This document shows positions 22,104-31,115 of a stretch of 33,086 nt of DNA, one piece after another. Where the stretch lies: NCBI GenBank assembly GCA_003210775.1, contig QCUI01000020.1, positions 1 through 33,086 of the forward strand, written 5' to 3'. Below the pieces are notes generated by a model. The model had not been told where the DNA came from. It worked only from the letters and a program-made list of their open reading frames with translations, and made no database searches. The position numbers were made by a program, and so were the translations under genes. Position 1 is the first letter of the stretch. Each line of letters begins with the position of its first letter. This DNA is from Synechococcus sp. AG-679-A04 (GTDB taxonomy: Bacteria > Cyanobacteriota > Cyanobacteriia > PCC-6307 > Cyanobiaceae).

Positions 22104-23456
22104 TCAGAACAGCACGGTCATCTGCACGCCGATAGCGATCGAATCAGGTCTTTCACGAGTTCCATTCGGATTGAGGATGAACTGAAGATTGGGTTGGATA
22201 CTTGCGTTGTCACCAAGGGCGATCTGGTAGCCCAGTTCAAGAATCGATTCCCAATCCTGTCCGCTGGGAGTCTGCGAACTCCAGGTTGCATGCGTTACCC
22301 CCACTACCAAAGCGTCATGGGGTCGGCGACGCAGCACGCCCTTACCCACCCAACCAGCTGCAACAAAAACGGGAATCGTCTGAACGTCGGGATTGAAGCC
22401 GTAGGAGGCCGTTGCCCACAGGCGACCATCCAGCGCCAGATCCCCCAGGGTTAACGGGAGAGAAACGAGTCCATACACACCATCGTTTCGAGCAGACCAT
22501 TGCTCTGGATTCTCCAGTTGAGGGAAGTCCCAGCGGCCAAGCCAGCCGCCCAACTGCACTCCAGGTGCTGGAAGACCCGAAATGAAATCCAGGTCTTTCT
22601 CATCTTCAGGCACTCGCACAACACGTCCATCATCGAGTTGCTTCACAGGAAGGGCGAGGGTCCTCGCAAAAGGCCAATCGATCTGCAGAAACTGAGCCAC
22701 GCCATCTCGGGATGCATTCAGCTGAAAGTCAGCACCGTGATATCCAGGTTCAAATGCATCGGGATTGATCTGATAAATCCCATAGCGGAGTGTTGTTGAA
22801 TCGGTCTTCCCCAGATGCGCTACAGCCCCGTATTGATTCGCTGGGTAGGCGGCTACGGGAAGCGAATTGGGAATTCCCCAGATCTGCCCACAGAAACCAT
22901 TGTTGGAGTAAAAGCAGAACAGAGGCGATGACGCAAAGTCATCAAACGTTGCCACTTTTCCAGCTTTGATCTTCAGCAGACCTGATTCGGTCTGATGACG
23001 CTCAACCCAGAGTCCAGCGAGCCGGAAGGTCTGGCCGTAGCCAAAAATCTGCTGCACCGCCTGAGCATTGGGAATTGACTCAGAAAGACTGGTTCCCGAT
23101 CGCTGAGACAAGTTTGCAATCAAACTCCAGTGGTCCCACTCCTGCCAGTCTTCGGCTGAAAGAGCAAGACCGCTGGAAGCAGTCATGTTCAGAGAAAGAT
23201 TATGGGTATAGGTCGCCGTCTGCTCAAGACCACCCCAGGGATTGCCATTGATTTCATTCACATAGCCAAAGGAGAGCGACAACCAATCAGGAACATCCAG
23301 CCAGTTTTGAAGAATTGGCTCAGGCCGTAGCTGCAAAGGCGGAACAGAATCTTGAACAGAGGGAAAATCATCCGCACGGGCGCAATCTGTCCAACTGAAA
23401 CAACTGATCAGCAATGCCAACCTGGCCAAACGCTGAAGCGAAATGCGGCATTTCAT
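22104..23456 (-). CDS. OprB-family carbohydrate-selective porin (450 aa)
   Basis: The chain starts with a signal peptide (LARLALLISCFSWTDCARA) and is then a run of amphipathic beta strands with the OprB-type blocks SLSFGYVNEINGNPWGG, LIANLSQRSGTSLSESIPNA, GKVATFDDFASSPLFCFYSN, AAYPANQYGAVAHL and ATASYGFNPD, ending in VTVLF-like MTVLF with terminal Phe, as in outer-membrane barrels. OprB porins let glucose and other sugars cross the outer membrane. Unlike usual cyanobacterial porins, I see no N-terminal SLH domain or coiled coil. The MFS sugar porter ends four bases upstream of its ATG, so the pair probably form one transcript. Confidence 0.85.
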   Translation of the reverse strand: MKCRISLQRLARLALLISCFSWTDCARADDFPSVQDSVPPLQLRPEPILQNWLDVPDWLSLSFGYVNEINGNPWGGLEQTATYTHNLSLNMTASSGLALSAEDWQEWDHWSLIANLSQRSGTSLSESIPNAQAVQQIFGYGQTFRLAGLWVERHQTESGLLKIKAGKVATFDDFASSPLFCFYSNNGFCGQIWGIPNSLPVAAYPANQYGAVAHLGKTDSTTLRYGIYQINPDAFEPGYHGADFQLNASRDGVAQFLQIDWPFARTLALPVKQLDDGRVVRVPEDEKDLDFISGLPAPGVQLGGWLGRWDFPQLENPEQWSARNDGVYGLVSLPLTLGDLALDGRLWATASYGFNPDVQTIPVFVAAGWVGKGVLRRRPHDALVVGVTHATWSSQTPSGQDWESILELGYQIALGDNASIQPNLQFILNPNGTRERPDSIAIGVQMTVLF

Positions 23457-23460
23457 CTAT

Positions 23461-24864
23461 TCAGGCCATTTCCTCCAGTTCCTTGCCACGCGTCTCCTTA
23501 ACCAGAAACAGCACAAAGAAGAATGAGATGGCACCGGCTGTGGCATAGAGCCCATAGGCCAGCGCTGGACCCGAAGACTTCAACAGCATCGGGAACGTCA
23601 TGGAGATCAGGAAGTTCGTCAGCCAGTTCACCGTGGCCGACAACCCCAGCGCCATCGCCCTGATCCGGTTGTTGAACATCTCACCCAGCAGGACCCACAT
23701 CACAGGTCCCCAGGAGAACCCGAACGCAAACACGAACACATTCGCTGAAATCAGCGCGAACAGCGATGGAACTCCCGTCAGCTGAGGCATTCCATCCACG
23801 AGAGGGGCTCCGGAGAAGGTCCAGCTCATCAGCCCCAAGCTGACCGTGATGAACACCGACCCCAGCAGCAGCAGCGGCCGTCGACCGAGGCGGTCGATGG
23901 TGGCAATGGCCAGAAACGTGGTCACCACATTGGTCACAGCCGTGATCACGGTGACGCTGAGGCTTTCGGTGGTGCTGAAACCAACCGACTGCCACAGCTC
24001 ACTCGAGTAGTAGAAGATCACATTGATGCCGACCAACTGCTGGAAGATCGCCAGCAAAACGCCTGTCCACACGATCGGCAGCAGTCCGGATCGACGGCTG
24101 AAAAGATCCCTGATCGAGCCGCCGCCACCTTTGCCTTGGCTGGCTTGAATGCGATCAATCACCGCTTGGGTGGGTTCACCGATCGTGCGACGAATCACTG
24201 TTTTCGCTTGATTCAGATCGCCGATTTGCACCAAATAACGGGGACTTTCAGGAATCCGCAACACCAAAAAGCCATACAACAGAGCCGGAACCACCTCGGC
24301 CATCAACATCCAGCGCCATGCCGCCATCGGGCCCACAAGCGACGTGGGCTCCTGGTCGGATGTGACCAGCACGATCAGATAGTTGAACAGCAGTGAAATG
24401 AAGATGCCAAGCACAATCGCAAGCTGCTGGAGAGATCCCGTGCGTCCCCGCATCGCCGCTGGAGAAATCTCAGCGATATAGGCCGGTGCGAGCACACTGG
24501 CGAAGCCCACGGCCACTCCACCTAATACACGCCAGACCACCAGGTCCACCAGTCGTGGCGCCAGAGCCGAACCGACGGCACTGAGGATGAACAGCACGGC
24601 TGCAAGCACCATGCTGGGTCGACGTCCGAAACGGTCGGCCAACCATCCGGCACCCAAGGCACCGGCTGCGGAGCCAAGCAGGGCAGAAGACACGGTCAAT
24701 CCCAGCTGGGACGGCGAGGTCTCAAACGTCGCCTCAATGGCGGAGACCGCACCATTGATCACGGCCGTGTCATAGCCAAACAGGAAACCACCCAGTGCGG
24801 CGGTGATCGCAATACTCAGGATTGTGAGAACCCGCTGTTGTTCCTCTGCGGTGCGATGTTGCAT
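23461..24864 (-). CDS. MFS sugar porter (467 aa)
   Basis: A twelve-helix transporter of the sugar porter branch of the major facilitator superfamily (GalP/XylE/GlcP type), which brings monosaccharides across the inner membrane, usually with a proton. Motifs in order: FLFGYDTAVINGAVSAIEAT (helix 1), GWLADRFGRRPSM (about 78-90), APAYIAEISPAAMRGRTGSL (about 125), RIPESPRYL (about 203), QLVGINVIFYYSSELWQSVG (sugar-binding helix 7), DRLGRRPLLLLG and the C-terminal KETRGKELEEM (from PETKG). It is transcribed with the porin gene that follows. The substrate is not set by the sequence; glucose is likely. Confidence 0.92.
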   Translation of the reverse strand: MQHRTAEEQQRVLTILSIAITAALGGFLFGYDTAVINGAVSAIEATFETSPSQLGLTVSSALLGSAAGALGAGWLADRFGRRPSMVLAAVLFILSAVGSALAPRLVDLVVWRVLGGVAVGFASVLAPAYIAEISPAAMRGRTGSLQQLAIVLGIFISLLFNYLIVLVTSDQEPTSLVGPMAAWRWMLMAEVVPALLYGFLVLRIPESPRYLVQIGDLNQAKTVIRRTIGEPTQAVIDRIQASQGKGGGGSIRDLFSRRSGLLPIVWTGVLLAIFQQLVGINVIFYYSSELWQSVGFSTTESLSVTVITAVTNVVTTFLAIATIDRLGRRPLLLLGSVFITVSLGLMSWTFSGAPLVDGMPQLTGVPSLFALISANVFVFAFGFSWGPVMWVLLGEMFNNRIRAMALGLSATVNWLTNFLISMTFPMLLKSSGPALAYGLYATAGAISFFFVLFLVKETRGKELEEMA

Positions 24865-24951
24865 GCCTAAAGGACAGCAGCAGTGACTTCAATTCAGCGA
24901 AAGATTCTGGAGTTGTCCGATCAATGTCACACCCTGAGATCTCGGCCATCA

Positions 24952-24977
24952 AAAAACCCCGGTTTTGCCGGGGTTGG
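24952..24977 (-). terminator. Intrinsic terminator after the Bax-inhibitor-1-like gene
   Basis: On the minus strand AACCCCGG and CCGGGGTT pair around CAAAA, followed by TTTTT. It is 43 bases past the stop of the gene at 25020-25754. The plus strand also has A before the stem, so leftward termination is the intended direction. Confidence 0.9.
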
Positions 24978-25019
24978 GTTGAAGTCAAGTTGATTCCAAT
25001 GCAATCAGTTCAAGTGCAT

Positions 25020-25754
25020 TCAGTCACGACGACCGCCGCCTTGAAGGGCAATCACAAGACGCAGAATGAAGATGAACAGGTTGATGTAAGTGAGGTACAT
25101 CCCCAGAGCGCCAGCAAGGTACTGATCGTCCCGGTAGGTGCGGGGCATCGTGTAGAAGTCAACGAAGGCCATGCCCACAAACAGCACCGTGCCAAGACCC
25201 GCAATGGCCAGATTGGTTGCTGCATAAATGCCAGGAATGAAGAAGCCGGCTACGAAGATGCCGAGCATGGCAATGATCAGCCCCATCAGACCAAGACCGA
25301 CCACAGCCGAAAGAGCCTGCCCGACGCTTTCACTCATGCGGCGACCTACCACTGAGGCGATCACAAAAGTGAGACCCGTGGCAAGGGCAGCAATCCCGAT
25401 CGATGCAACACCTGCAACAGCAATCGCCTGCAGCACAAGGCCAGTGAGTGTGAAGCCGGTGAGCAAACTGAAGGTGGCCATCAGCGGCAGAGCCGTGCCG
25501 TTGTTGCCCTTATTGGCCGCGTTCTGGGCCACGAAGAACAGAATGAACCAGGGAATGATTGCCACCAACGACAGGGTGTTGAAGGCAGAGAGTCCGATGG
25601 AGCCCATGGTGGCCATTCCTCCAACCACTCCTGCAGCTGTCAGAGCCATGCCGCCCCCTACATAAGGGAGAGCTTTGTTGACCACATTGGGACCTACAAG
25701 CGCGCTGGATTGCGCTTCGCGAATGGCGTTTTGGAAGTTGCTGCTGGCTGGCAT
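25020..25754 (-). CDS. Bax inhibitor-1 / YccA family membrane protein (244 aa)
   Basis: An integral membrane protein with about seven helices. In order: YVGGGMALTAAGVVGGMATM, LSLVAIIPWFILFFVA, ALPLMATFSLLTGFTLTGLV, GIAALATGLTFVIASVVGRR, ALSAVVGLGLMGLIIAMLGI, NLAIAGLGTVLFVGMAFVDF and GALGMYLTYINLFIFILRLV. The end Y-x-D-D-x-Y-x-x-A-L-x-x-Y-L-x-x-I-N-L-F is the BI-1 family signature; members are linked to calcium or pH-sensitive leak and membrane quality control. The start is ATG 25754; GTG 25769 is the upstream alternative. A terminator follows the gene. Confidence 0.9.
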   Translation of the reverse strand: MPASSNFQNAIREAQSSALVGPNVVNKALPYVGGGMALTAAGVVGGMATMGSIGLSAFNTLSLVAIIPWFILFFVAQNAANKGNNGTALPLMATFSLLTGFTLTGLVLQAIAVAGVASIGIAALATGLTFVIASVVGRRMSESVGQALSAVVGLGLMGLIIAMLGIFVAGFFIPGIYAATNLAIAGLGTVLFVGMAFVDFYTMPRTYRDDQYLAGALGMYLTYINLFIFILRLVIALQGGGRRD

Positions 25755-25806
25755 GTTGCCCCAGATCACTAGTCATATTTTGCCAGCTACAGACAGGTTG
25801 TGGTTT

Positions 25807-26838
25807 TCAACCCGGTGCGGATCTCCCCATCGACCGCCGCATCGGTCTTGCATCTCGACGGGGATGGCTCTTGTCACGCCTTGCATAGGCATCCACCACG
25901 CGCTGCACCAGCTGATGACGGACCACATCAGCCGATGTCAAACGGCAAACAGCCACACCTTCGACCCCATCCAGCACCTCCGACGCTTCCACCAAACCGC
26001 TGAGCTGGCCTGGCGGCAGATCCACCTGGGTGGTGTCTCCGGTCACTACCATGCGAGAACGCTCTCCTAAACGGGTCAGCACCATGCGCATCTGTGCCGG
26101 CGTTGTGTTCTGAGCCTCATCAAGGATGACAAAGGATTCGGCCAGGGTTCGGCCACGCATGTATGCGAGTGGTGCCACCTCAATCACACCTTTCTCTAGC
26201 AGTGCTGCTGTTTTCTCCTGCCCCATCAACATGTGCAGGGCGTCGTAGAGAGGACGCAGATAGGGATCCACTTTCTGCTGGAGATCACCAGGCAAAAAGC
26301 CCAGTCGCTCTCCCGCCTCCACCGCAGGCCTAGTCAGCACCAGCCGCTCCACTTTGCGCTCGGTGAGCATGCGAACGGCAAGAACAGTGGCCAAAAACGT
26401 TTTACCTGTGCCGGCAGGACCGAGCGCGAAGGTGAGATCGTGGCGCTCCATCGACTCCACGTAAGCCTTCTGACGCAGCGTGCGCGGGCGCAGAAGATTG
26501 CCGCGTTGATTACGCGCCAGAACCTGCTGGCCCATGGCTTCGTGCTCATGGTTGCGGCCGGTGTCTAGCGCCTGTAGGGCCGCCTGAAGATCAACGGGAG
26601 AAATGGATTCACCCTCTTCCCAGAACTTGCGCAGCAGCTCCACAACAGCGGCAGTGCGTTCAAGCTGACTGGGACGACCGCTGATCTCAAGTTGCAGACC
26701 ACGCAAAACCAGAGTGGTCCCTGTCAGTGCCTCGAGTTGACGCAGCGTCTGTGATGAAGGACCACCTGCCAGAGCAAGTGCGGCCTCCGTATGCGGCAGA
26801 TCAAAGACGAAGCGACCAAGTGAGGTTGCCTCGGACAT
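25807..26838 (-). CDS. phoH: PhoH family ATPase (343 aa)
   Basis: A P-loop ATPase of the PhoH/PhoL type, widely linked to RNA metabolism and phosphate-stress responses. The N-terminal 110 residues include a KH-like part (LRQLEALTGTTLVLRGLQLE). The ATPase core has Walker A GPAGTGKT (140-147), Walker B VILDEAQN (237-244), VVTGDTTQVDLPPGQLSGLV and the C-terminal VVRHQLVQRVVDAYARR. A basic tail (SHPRRDARPMRRSMGRSAPG) follows. It is the last gene of a run (ffh, rpsP, phoH) with 8 bases between it and rpsP. Confidence 0.92.
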   Translation of the reverse strand: MSEATSLGRFVFDLPHTEAALALAGGPSSQTLRQLEALTGTTLVLRGLQLEISGRPSQLERTAAVVELLRKFWEEGESISPVDLQAALQALDTGRNHEHEAMGQQVLARNQRGNLLRPRTLRQKAYVESMERHDLTFALGPAGTGKTFLATVLAVRMLTERKVERLVLTRPAVEAGERLGFLPGDLQQKVDPYLRPLYDALHMLMGQEKTAALLEKGVIEVAPLAYMRGRTLAESFVILDEAQNTTPAQMRMVLTRLGERSRMVVTGDTTQVDLPPGQLSGLVEASEVLDGVEGVAVCRLTSADVVRHQLVQRVVDAYARRDKSHPRRDARPMRRSMGRSAPG

Positions 26839-26846
26839 GCTGTCAA

Positions 26847-27254
26847 TCAGCCTTCAGCGCTGGCCGCGTCATCTCCTGGAGATTCCTCAGCGGCAGCCTT
26901 GGCTTCAGCTTCAGCAGCAGCCTTAGCCTCAGCGGCATCCTTGGAGGCTTGCTTGGAATCAGCTTCACGCTTAAGAGCTTGTTTGGCCTTGCCGACCACT
27001 TCTGCTGGCCGAACCTTCTTCTCGATCAGACCACCCTTTTCAAGCAAGGTGCGAACAACATCGGTGGGCTGAGCGCCCTGGCTCAGACGCTCACGCAGTG
27101 CCTCGGCGTCGAGGCGGGTCTCTTTGGTGCGGGGGTTGTAATAACCCAGCTCCTGCAGGGGACGACCATCACGGCGCGAAGTGCTGTTGCAGGCCACGAG
27201 GCGGAAGCTTGCTTCCCGCTTCTTACCGAACCGCTTCAGGCGGAGCTTGATCAT
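26847..27254 (-). CDS. rpsP: 30S ribosomal protein S16 (135 aa)
   Basis: Residues 1-80 are canonical S16: [20 protein letters not shown], then [20 protein letters not shown] and [17 protein letters not shown]. After residue 85 a tail of about 50 residues, rich in Ala, Glu and Lys ([20 protein letters not shown] and on), extends beyond the usual length of S16 (80-90). The tail is probably helical or disordered; such tails are known in picocyanobacterial ribosomal proteins. The ATG 27254 is the S16 start; the frame is open to 27308. It is co-directional with ffh and phoH. Confidence 0.95.
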   Translation of the reverse strand: MIKLRLKRFGKKREASFRLVACNSTSRRDGRPLQELGYYNPRTKETRLDAEALRERLSQGAQPTDVVRTLLEKGGLIEKKVRPAEVVGKAKQALKREADSKQASKDAAEAKAAAEAEAKAAAEESPGDDAASAEG

Positions 27255-27328
27255 CGTGGCGCTGGCTGTGGGTAGGGACTGTTCGGCGCTAATAGAAGCG
27301 CCAAACAACCAACTTAACCTGCCGCCCG

Positions 27329-28798
27329 TCAGAGCTCGCCGAATCCCTTCTTCTTCTTGACCGGTCGCTGACGCCGCGGAGGGCCACCGCCACGACCGCC
27401 GGGCGTGCCCCCTGGCATCCCTGGCATTCCGCCCATGCCCGGCATTCCTCCCATCCCTGGCATGCCACCCATTCCGGGCATTCCTCCCATTCCTGGCATC
27501 TGACCTTGGGACATCTGCTGCATAAAACCGCGCATCTTCTGAAAGTCAGCCAGCACCTTGTCGACATCGTTGGGCTGGTGGCCGCTGCCACGGGCGATGC
27601 GCCGACGACGAGAGGGCTCGCTGGCAAGCAGGTCGGGGTTCTCCCTCTCCTGCTGCGTCATGGAACCGATCATCGCTTCGATCTTCTTGAGCTGCTGCTC
27701 CCCCTGCTTGAGCATGCCGTCGTCGATCTTGTTCATGCCTGGGATCATCTTCATCAATCCACCCAGCGATCCCATGCGCTTGATCAGGCGCATTTGCTTC
27801 ACAAAATCCGAGAAGTCAAAGGTGGCCTCCTGCAGCTTCTTCTGCATTTGCTCGACATCGGCGAGCTCCACCTCCTTCTGAGCTTTCTCCACAAGGGTGA
27901 GCACATCGCCCATCCCGAGGATGCGGCTCGCCATCCGCTCGGGGTGGAAAGGCTGCAAGGCCTCCACCTTCTCCCCCGTACCGATGAACTTGATCGGTTG
28001 ACCGCTCACCTTGCGGATCGATAGAGCAGCACCACCACGGGAATCGCCGTCGAGCTTGGTGAGCACGGCTCCGGTGATCCCCACCTGGTCATGGAAGGCC
28101 CGGGTGAGATCAGCCGCTTCCTGACCGATCATCGAATCCACCACCAGCAGCACCTCATCCGGCTGCACGGCGGTTCGGATCCGCACCATTTCCTCCATCA
28201 TATCGGTGTCGATCTGCAGGCGACCGGCGGTATCGACCAAGAGCGTGTCGAAGCCTTCCTGCCTGGCCTTGGCAAGACCTGCCGCTGCGATGTCTTCAGG
28301 TTTGGCATCAACACCGAGACTGAACACCTCGACACCGATTTGTGCACCGAGAGTCTTCAGCTGCTCGATGGCAGCCGGACGGTACACGTCAGCTCCCACC
28401 ATCAGCGCCCGTCTGCCCTGATCCTTGAGGTGGAGTCCGAGCTTCGCAGTTGCCGTGGTTTTACCAGCACCCTGTAGGCCAGCCATCAGCACCACAGTGG
28501 GAGCCTCATCGGCCTTGGCGAGGGGGGCGTTGTCACCGCCCATCACCTCCACCAGCTGGTCGTGAACCACCTGAATGAACTTCTGGTCTGGAGAGACCCC
28601 GCGCACCACCTCGGCGCCCACGGCTTTTTCGCGCACCTCCGCAACGAAATCTTTGACAACCGGCAGACTTACATCCGCCTCAAGCAGAGCGCGGCGCACA
28701 TCCTTGAGTGCGCCCTCCACATTGGTTTCGCTGATTTGGTCCTGGCCTCTCAGCCCCTTGACGGCGTCTTCAAAGCGGGCTGACAGCTCATCGAACAT
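27329..28798 (-). CDS. ffh: Signal recognition particle protein Ffh (489 aa)
   Basis: Ffh carries signal sequences of nascent membrane and exported proteins to FtsY. The N domain (1-100) is followed by the GTPase domain (about 100-295) with [24 protein letters not shown] and [17 protein letters not shown]. The M domain has [14 protein letters not shown] and [20 protein letters not shown]. The tail carries five GMGGMPG-type units (about residues 425-460), an Arg/Gly stretch and a basic end KKKKGFGEL. The Met/Gly tail may extend the hydrophobic signal-binding groove. The gene comes before rpsP and phoH. Confidence 0.96.
   Translation of the reverse strand: MFDELSARFEDAVKGLRGQDQISETNVEGALKDVRRALLEADVSLPVVKDFVAEVREKAVGAEVVRGVSPDQKFIQVVHDQLVEVMGGDNAPLAKADEAPTVVLMAGLQGAGKTTATAKLGLHLKDQGRRALMVGADVYRPAAIEQLKTLGAQIGVEVFSLGVDAKPEDIAAAGLAKARQEGFDTLLVDTAGRLQIDTDMMEEMVRIRTAVQPDEVLLVVDSMIGQEAADLTRAFHDQVGITGAVLTKLDGDSRGGAALSIRKVSGQPIKFIGTGEKVEALQPFHPERMASRILGMGDVLTLVEKAQKEVELADVEQMQKKLQEATFDFSDFVKQMRLIKRMGSLGGLMKMIPGMNKIDDGMLKQGEQQLKKIEAMIGSMTQQERENPDLLASEPSRRRRIARGSGHQPNDVDKVLADFQKMRGFMQQMSQGQMPGMGGMPGMGGMPGMGGMPGMGGMPGMPGGTPGGRGGGPPRRQRPVKKKKGFGEL
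27410..27500 (-). repeat. Tandem GMGGMP repeat in the ffh tail
   Basis: Inside ffh, repeats of about 18 bases encode G-M-G-G-M-P about five times. Codons vary between units (CCCATGCCC, CCCATCCCT, CCCATTCCG), so the protein repeat is kept although the DNA repeat is imperfect. Array length is likely to vary between strains. Confidence 0.7.
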
Positions 28799-28885
28799 CG
28801 GCCGGATATCGGTTTCAGTTCTCTGATCGTAAAAGTGGCAGGGACTGAAGGTGCAATCTCTATCTGCACGACACTGATTGGTCGA

Positions 28886-31021
28886 TCAGATCGGTGCATA
28901 GGCCTGAAGGCGCCAACCATCCTCATCTCGGCCCAGGATGTACGTCACCTTGAGCGATCTTGGCGCGGTGCTGTTCACCACCGTTCCAGCTGCATTCAGC
29001 GTTTGATCGCTGTAGTCCACATCGGCACGTAGCTCGATGCGATTGGGAGTACGGCTGATGACCCTCATGAAATCAATTGAGGCCTCAACCTTCTGGGTCA
29101 GCCCTGCTGATTGATCAGCAGATCTCTGCTGACGCACCTGGTTAATCAGCCCGGATCTGGCAATCGTTTCAAGACGTTCATCCGCTGAACCATCACCACG
29201 CAAAACAGCCGCTTTGCGATCCAGCCAGGATTGAAGCAGGTCCTCTAGCTGGGCTTCGGAGGGGCGATCAGAACGCAGCAGCTGATCAGCTGCAGACCCA
29301 GTGGGAGAGGCAGGCTCAAGCCCGGGCACTTCCGTGAGCGCTGGCTGGCCATTCTCAAGGGACTTGTCGGTGTCATTACCAGTGGAATTCTCCCCAGAGT
29401 CCTGCTGCTGAGCATCTGAAGCCGGCTGATCCACAGGTGCATTTATTGATGGATCACCAGCCAGCTGGGGCTGCTCTGCTTCACGGCGCAGACCGACCAC
29501 ACTGAAGGCCCCGATCACCAGCACCACAGCAAGAAACACCCCGGATCCGATCCAGGTCGAACGACTGGGTTGAGACAGCTGCGGCCATTGCAGCTCTGGC
29601 CATTGCAGCTGAGGCATGGACGGAAGCGTCGGTCGAGGCAGTGCTGGTCGAGGCAGTGCCGGCCATGCGAAACCTCCCACTTTCGCGTCGTTTTGTTCCT
29701 CCGGGTCATCGACTGAAGGCTCGGAATCAAGCAGGGGCAGCGGCAGTGTGCCGTCGGGATCCACCGTCAGCGGGGAAAAGTCATCGAAAGACCAATCCCT
29801 TGGCTGCAGCTGTCGCTCCAACCGCTCGACATAAGCCTGCACATCCCGATCAGCGAACCAGGCCTCCAGATCAATCGCCTCGGAATCAACATCCCGATAC
29901 CCGGGCAGCACATCCCGTCCCAGCCAGGTGCGGCAGTAGTCGCAGAGCGCAGCCAAGGCGTCGCCAGGATGCGCTGACAACCAAGTCTTGACGGCCGGAT
30001 CAGGGCTGCTGGCGAAATGACGCTCAGCCCGATCCACATCACCAAGAAGCAGATCGAGACATCCGAGCAGAGGCTGGGTGTCAAGACCATCCAGCTTCAA
30101 CTCCTGCAGACGGGTGCGGGCGTCCTGAACCCGTTCAGGCTTGCGCTGGGAAAAGCCTGCAGCCGCAAGGGCCATCACAACCAGGAAGGAAGCATCCGCT
30201 GAGCCGGCCTCCTGCAGGCGTCCATAGAGATCCACCTGCTCCTGCACGGTCAGGAAGCGACGAATCTGCTGAAAAAACAACTCAAAAGCACCCTGATCCA
30301 TGCCGGCGGGCAGGTCAGCCGTCTCCAACCCATCGAGAGCGCTGCCTTCGAGTCCGCCCCGATCGCTGATGAAGCGCTCCAGCATCACCAGGCCTTCTTG
30401 ACGCGCTGATTGCTCAGCCAAATCACGACTGAGCAGATCCAGAATTCGGAATGGACGAAGCCTGGAGAGATCTGTTTCCAGCACCTGCCTTTGCTCGGGG
30501 AGCTTGCCCATCCGCTGAAGCAGCTGCATCCCCTCCTGCAGCAAGTTCGCCGCTGACTCATAGCGACGCTGCTGCTGGTCCTGATCAGCCGCGTCACGGG
30601 CTGCCAAAGCAGCCAGCAAGGCCAAATCCGACTCTCTGCCACTGCCTAGAGCAGGAGCTTGAGGCGGCTGCAAGGCCTGACGGGCCAACTGAAAGGCCTC
30701 ATGGGGTGCATGGGCTTCCCAAAGGAGCATCAGACCAGCCACCTCCAAATTGGAGGACAATTCCAGACCAGCCGTGTCGCCGGGGTGATCCTGACCGAGC
30801 TCCAGCAGCATTGCTTCGTACTGGCCACGGCGCTCAGGGTCCGTGAGCAAGTCCGCTGACAAGCGGAGCAGCTCAGCCCTTTGATTGAGCGACTCATGGG
30901 TAAACCCCTGATCAGGACAGCGATCCAGGCGCAACTGAAGTGCGCGCAACACTGCATCAGGTTCCGCCGTCGGACTAACCCCCAGCAGACGGAAGTGGTC
31001 GATGGGTAGGTCCACCAGCAT
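28886..31021 (-). CDS. ftn2: Cell division protein Ftn2/ZipN (ARC6-like, about 711 aa)
   Basis: This is the cyanobacterial relative of plastid ARC6, which anchors FtsZ to the inner membrane at the division site. The N-terminal J-like domain (about 5-70) reads DHFRLLGVSPTAEPDAVLRA and LLTDPERRGQYEAMLLEL, but lacks the HPD of active J proteins, as is normal here. A long helical region follows (about 70-400). A transmembrane helix lies near STWIGSGVFLAVVLVIGAFS (about 500-520). The C-terminal IMS/DUF4101 domain shows EAQLEDLLQSWLDRKAAVL and, at the end, VTYILGRDEDGWRLQAYAPI. The start is uncertain: ATG 31021 fits homologues, with ATG 31030 and 31069 in frame upstream. It is divergent from pdhA. 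Confidence 0.9.
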   Translation of the reverse strand: MLVDLPIDHFRLLGVSPTAEPDAVLRALQLRLDRCPDQGFTHESLNQRAELLRLSADLLTDPERRGQYEAMLLELGQDHPGDTAGLELSSNLEVAGLMLLWEAHAPHEAFQLARQALQPPQAPALGSGRESDLALLAALAARDAADQDQQQRRYESAANLLQEGMQLLQRMGKLPEQRQVLETDLSRLRPFRILDLLSRDLAEQSARQEGLVMLERFISDRGGLEGSALDGLETADLPAGMDQGAFELFFQQIRRFLTVQEQVDLYGRLQEAGSADASFLVVMALAAAGFSQRKPERVQDARTRLQELKLDGLDTQPLLGCLDLLLGDVDRAERHFASSPDPAVKTWLSAHPGDALAALCDYCRTWLGRDVLPGYRDVDSEAIDLEAWFADRDVQAYVERLERQLQPRDWSFDDFSPLTVDPDGTLPLPLLDSEPSVDDPEEQNDAKVGGFAWPALPRPALPRPTLPSMPQLQWPELQWPQLSQPSRSTWIGSGVFLAVVLVIGAFSVVGLRREAEQPQLAGDPSINAPVDQPASDAQQQDSGENSTGNDTDKSLENGQPALTEVPGLEPASPTGSAADQLLRSDRPSEAQLEDLLQSWLDRKAAVLRGDGSADERLETIARSGLINQVRQQRSADQSAGLTQKVEASIDFMRVISRTPNRIELRADVDYSDQTLNAAGTVVNSTAPRSLKVTYILGRDEDGWRLQAYAPI

Positions 31022-31115
31022 TGCAGCCATTGGCAGCAAACTGTAGGCAGTGTCTGGGGTTTTGCCCATCGATCCGCCATGGACCCTTAAAGTCTGTGGT
31101 CAAACAGGTGGTGCC

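Noticed and set aside
27285-27302. Hairpin GGCGC / GCGCC between ffh and rpsP as a terminator
   Set aside because: There is no T run after it in either direction; ffh and rpsP are probably co-transcribed.
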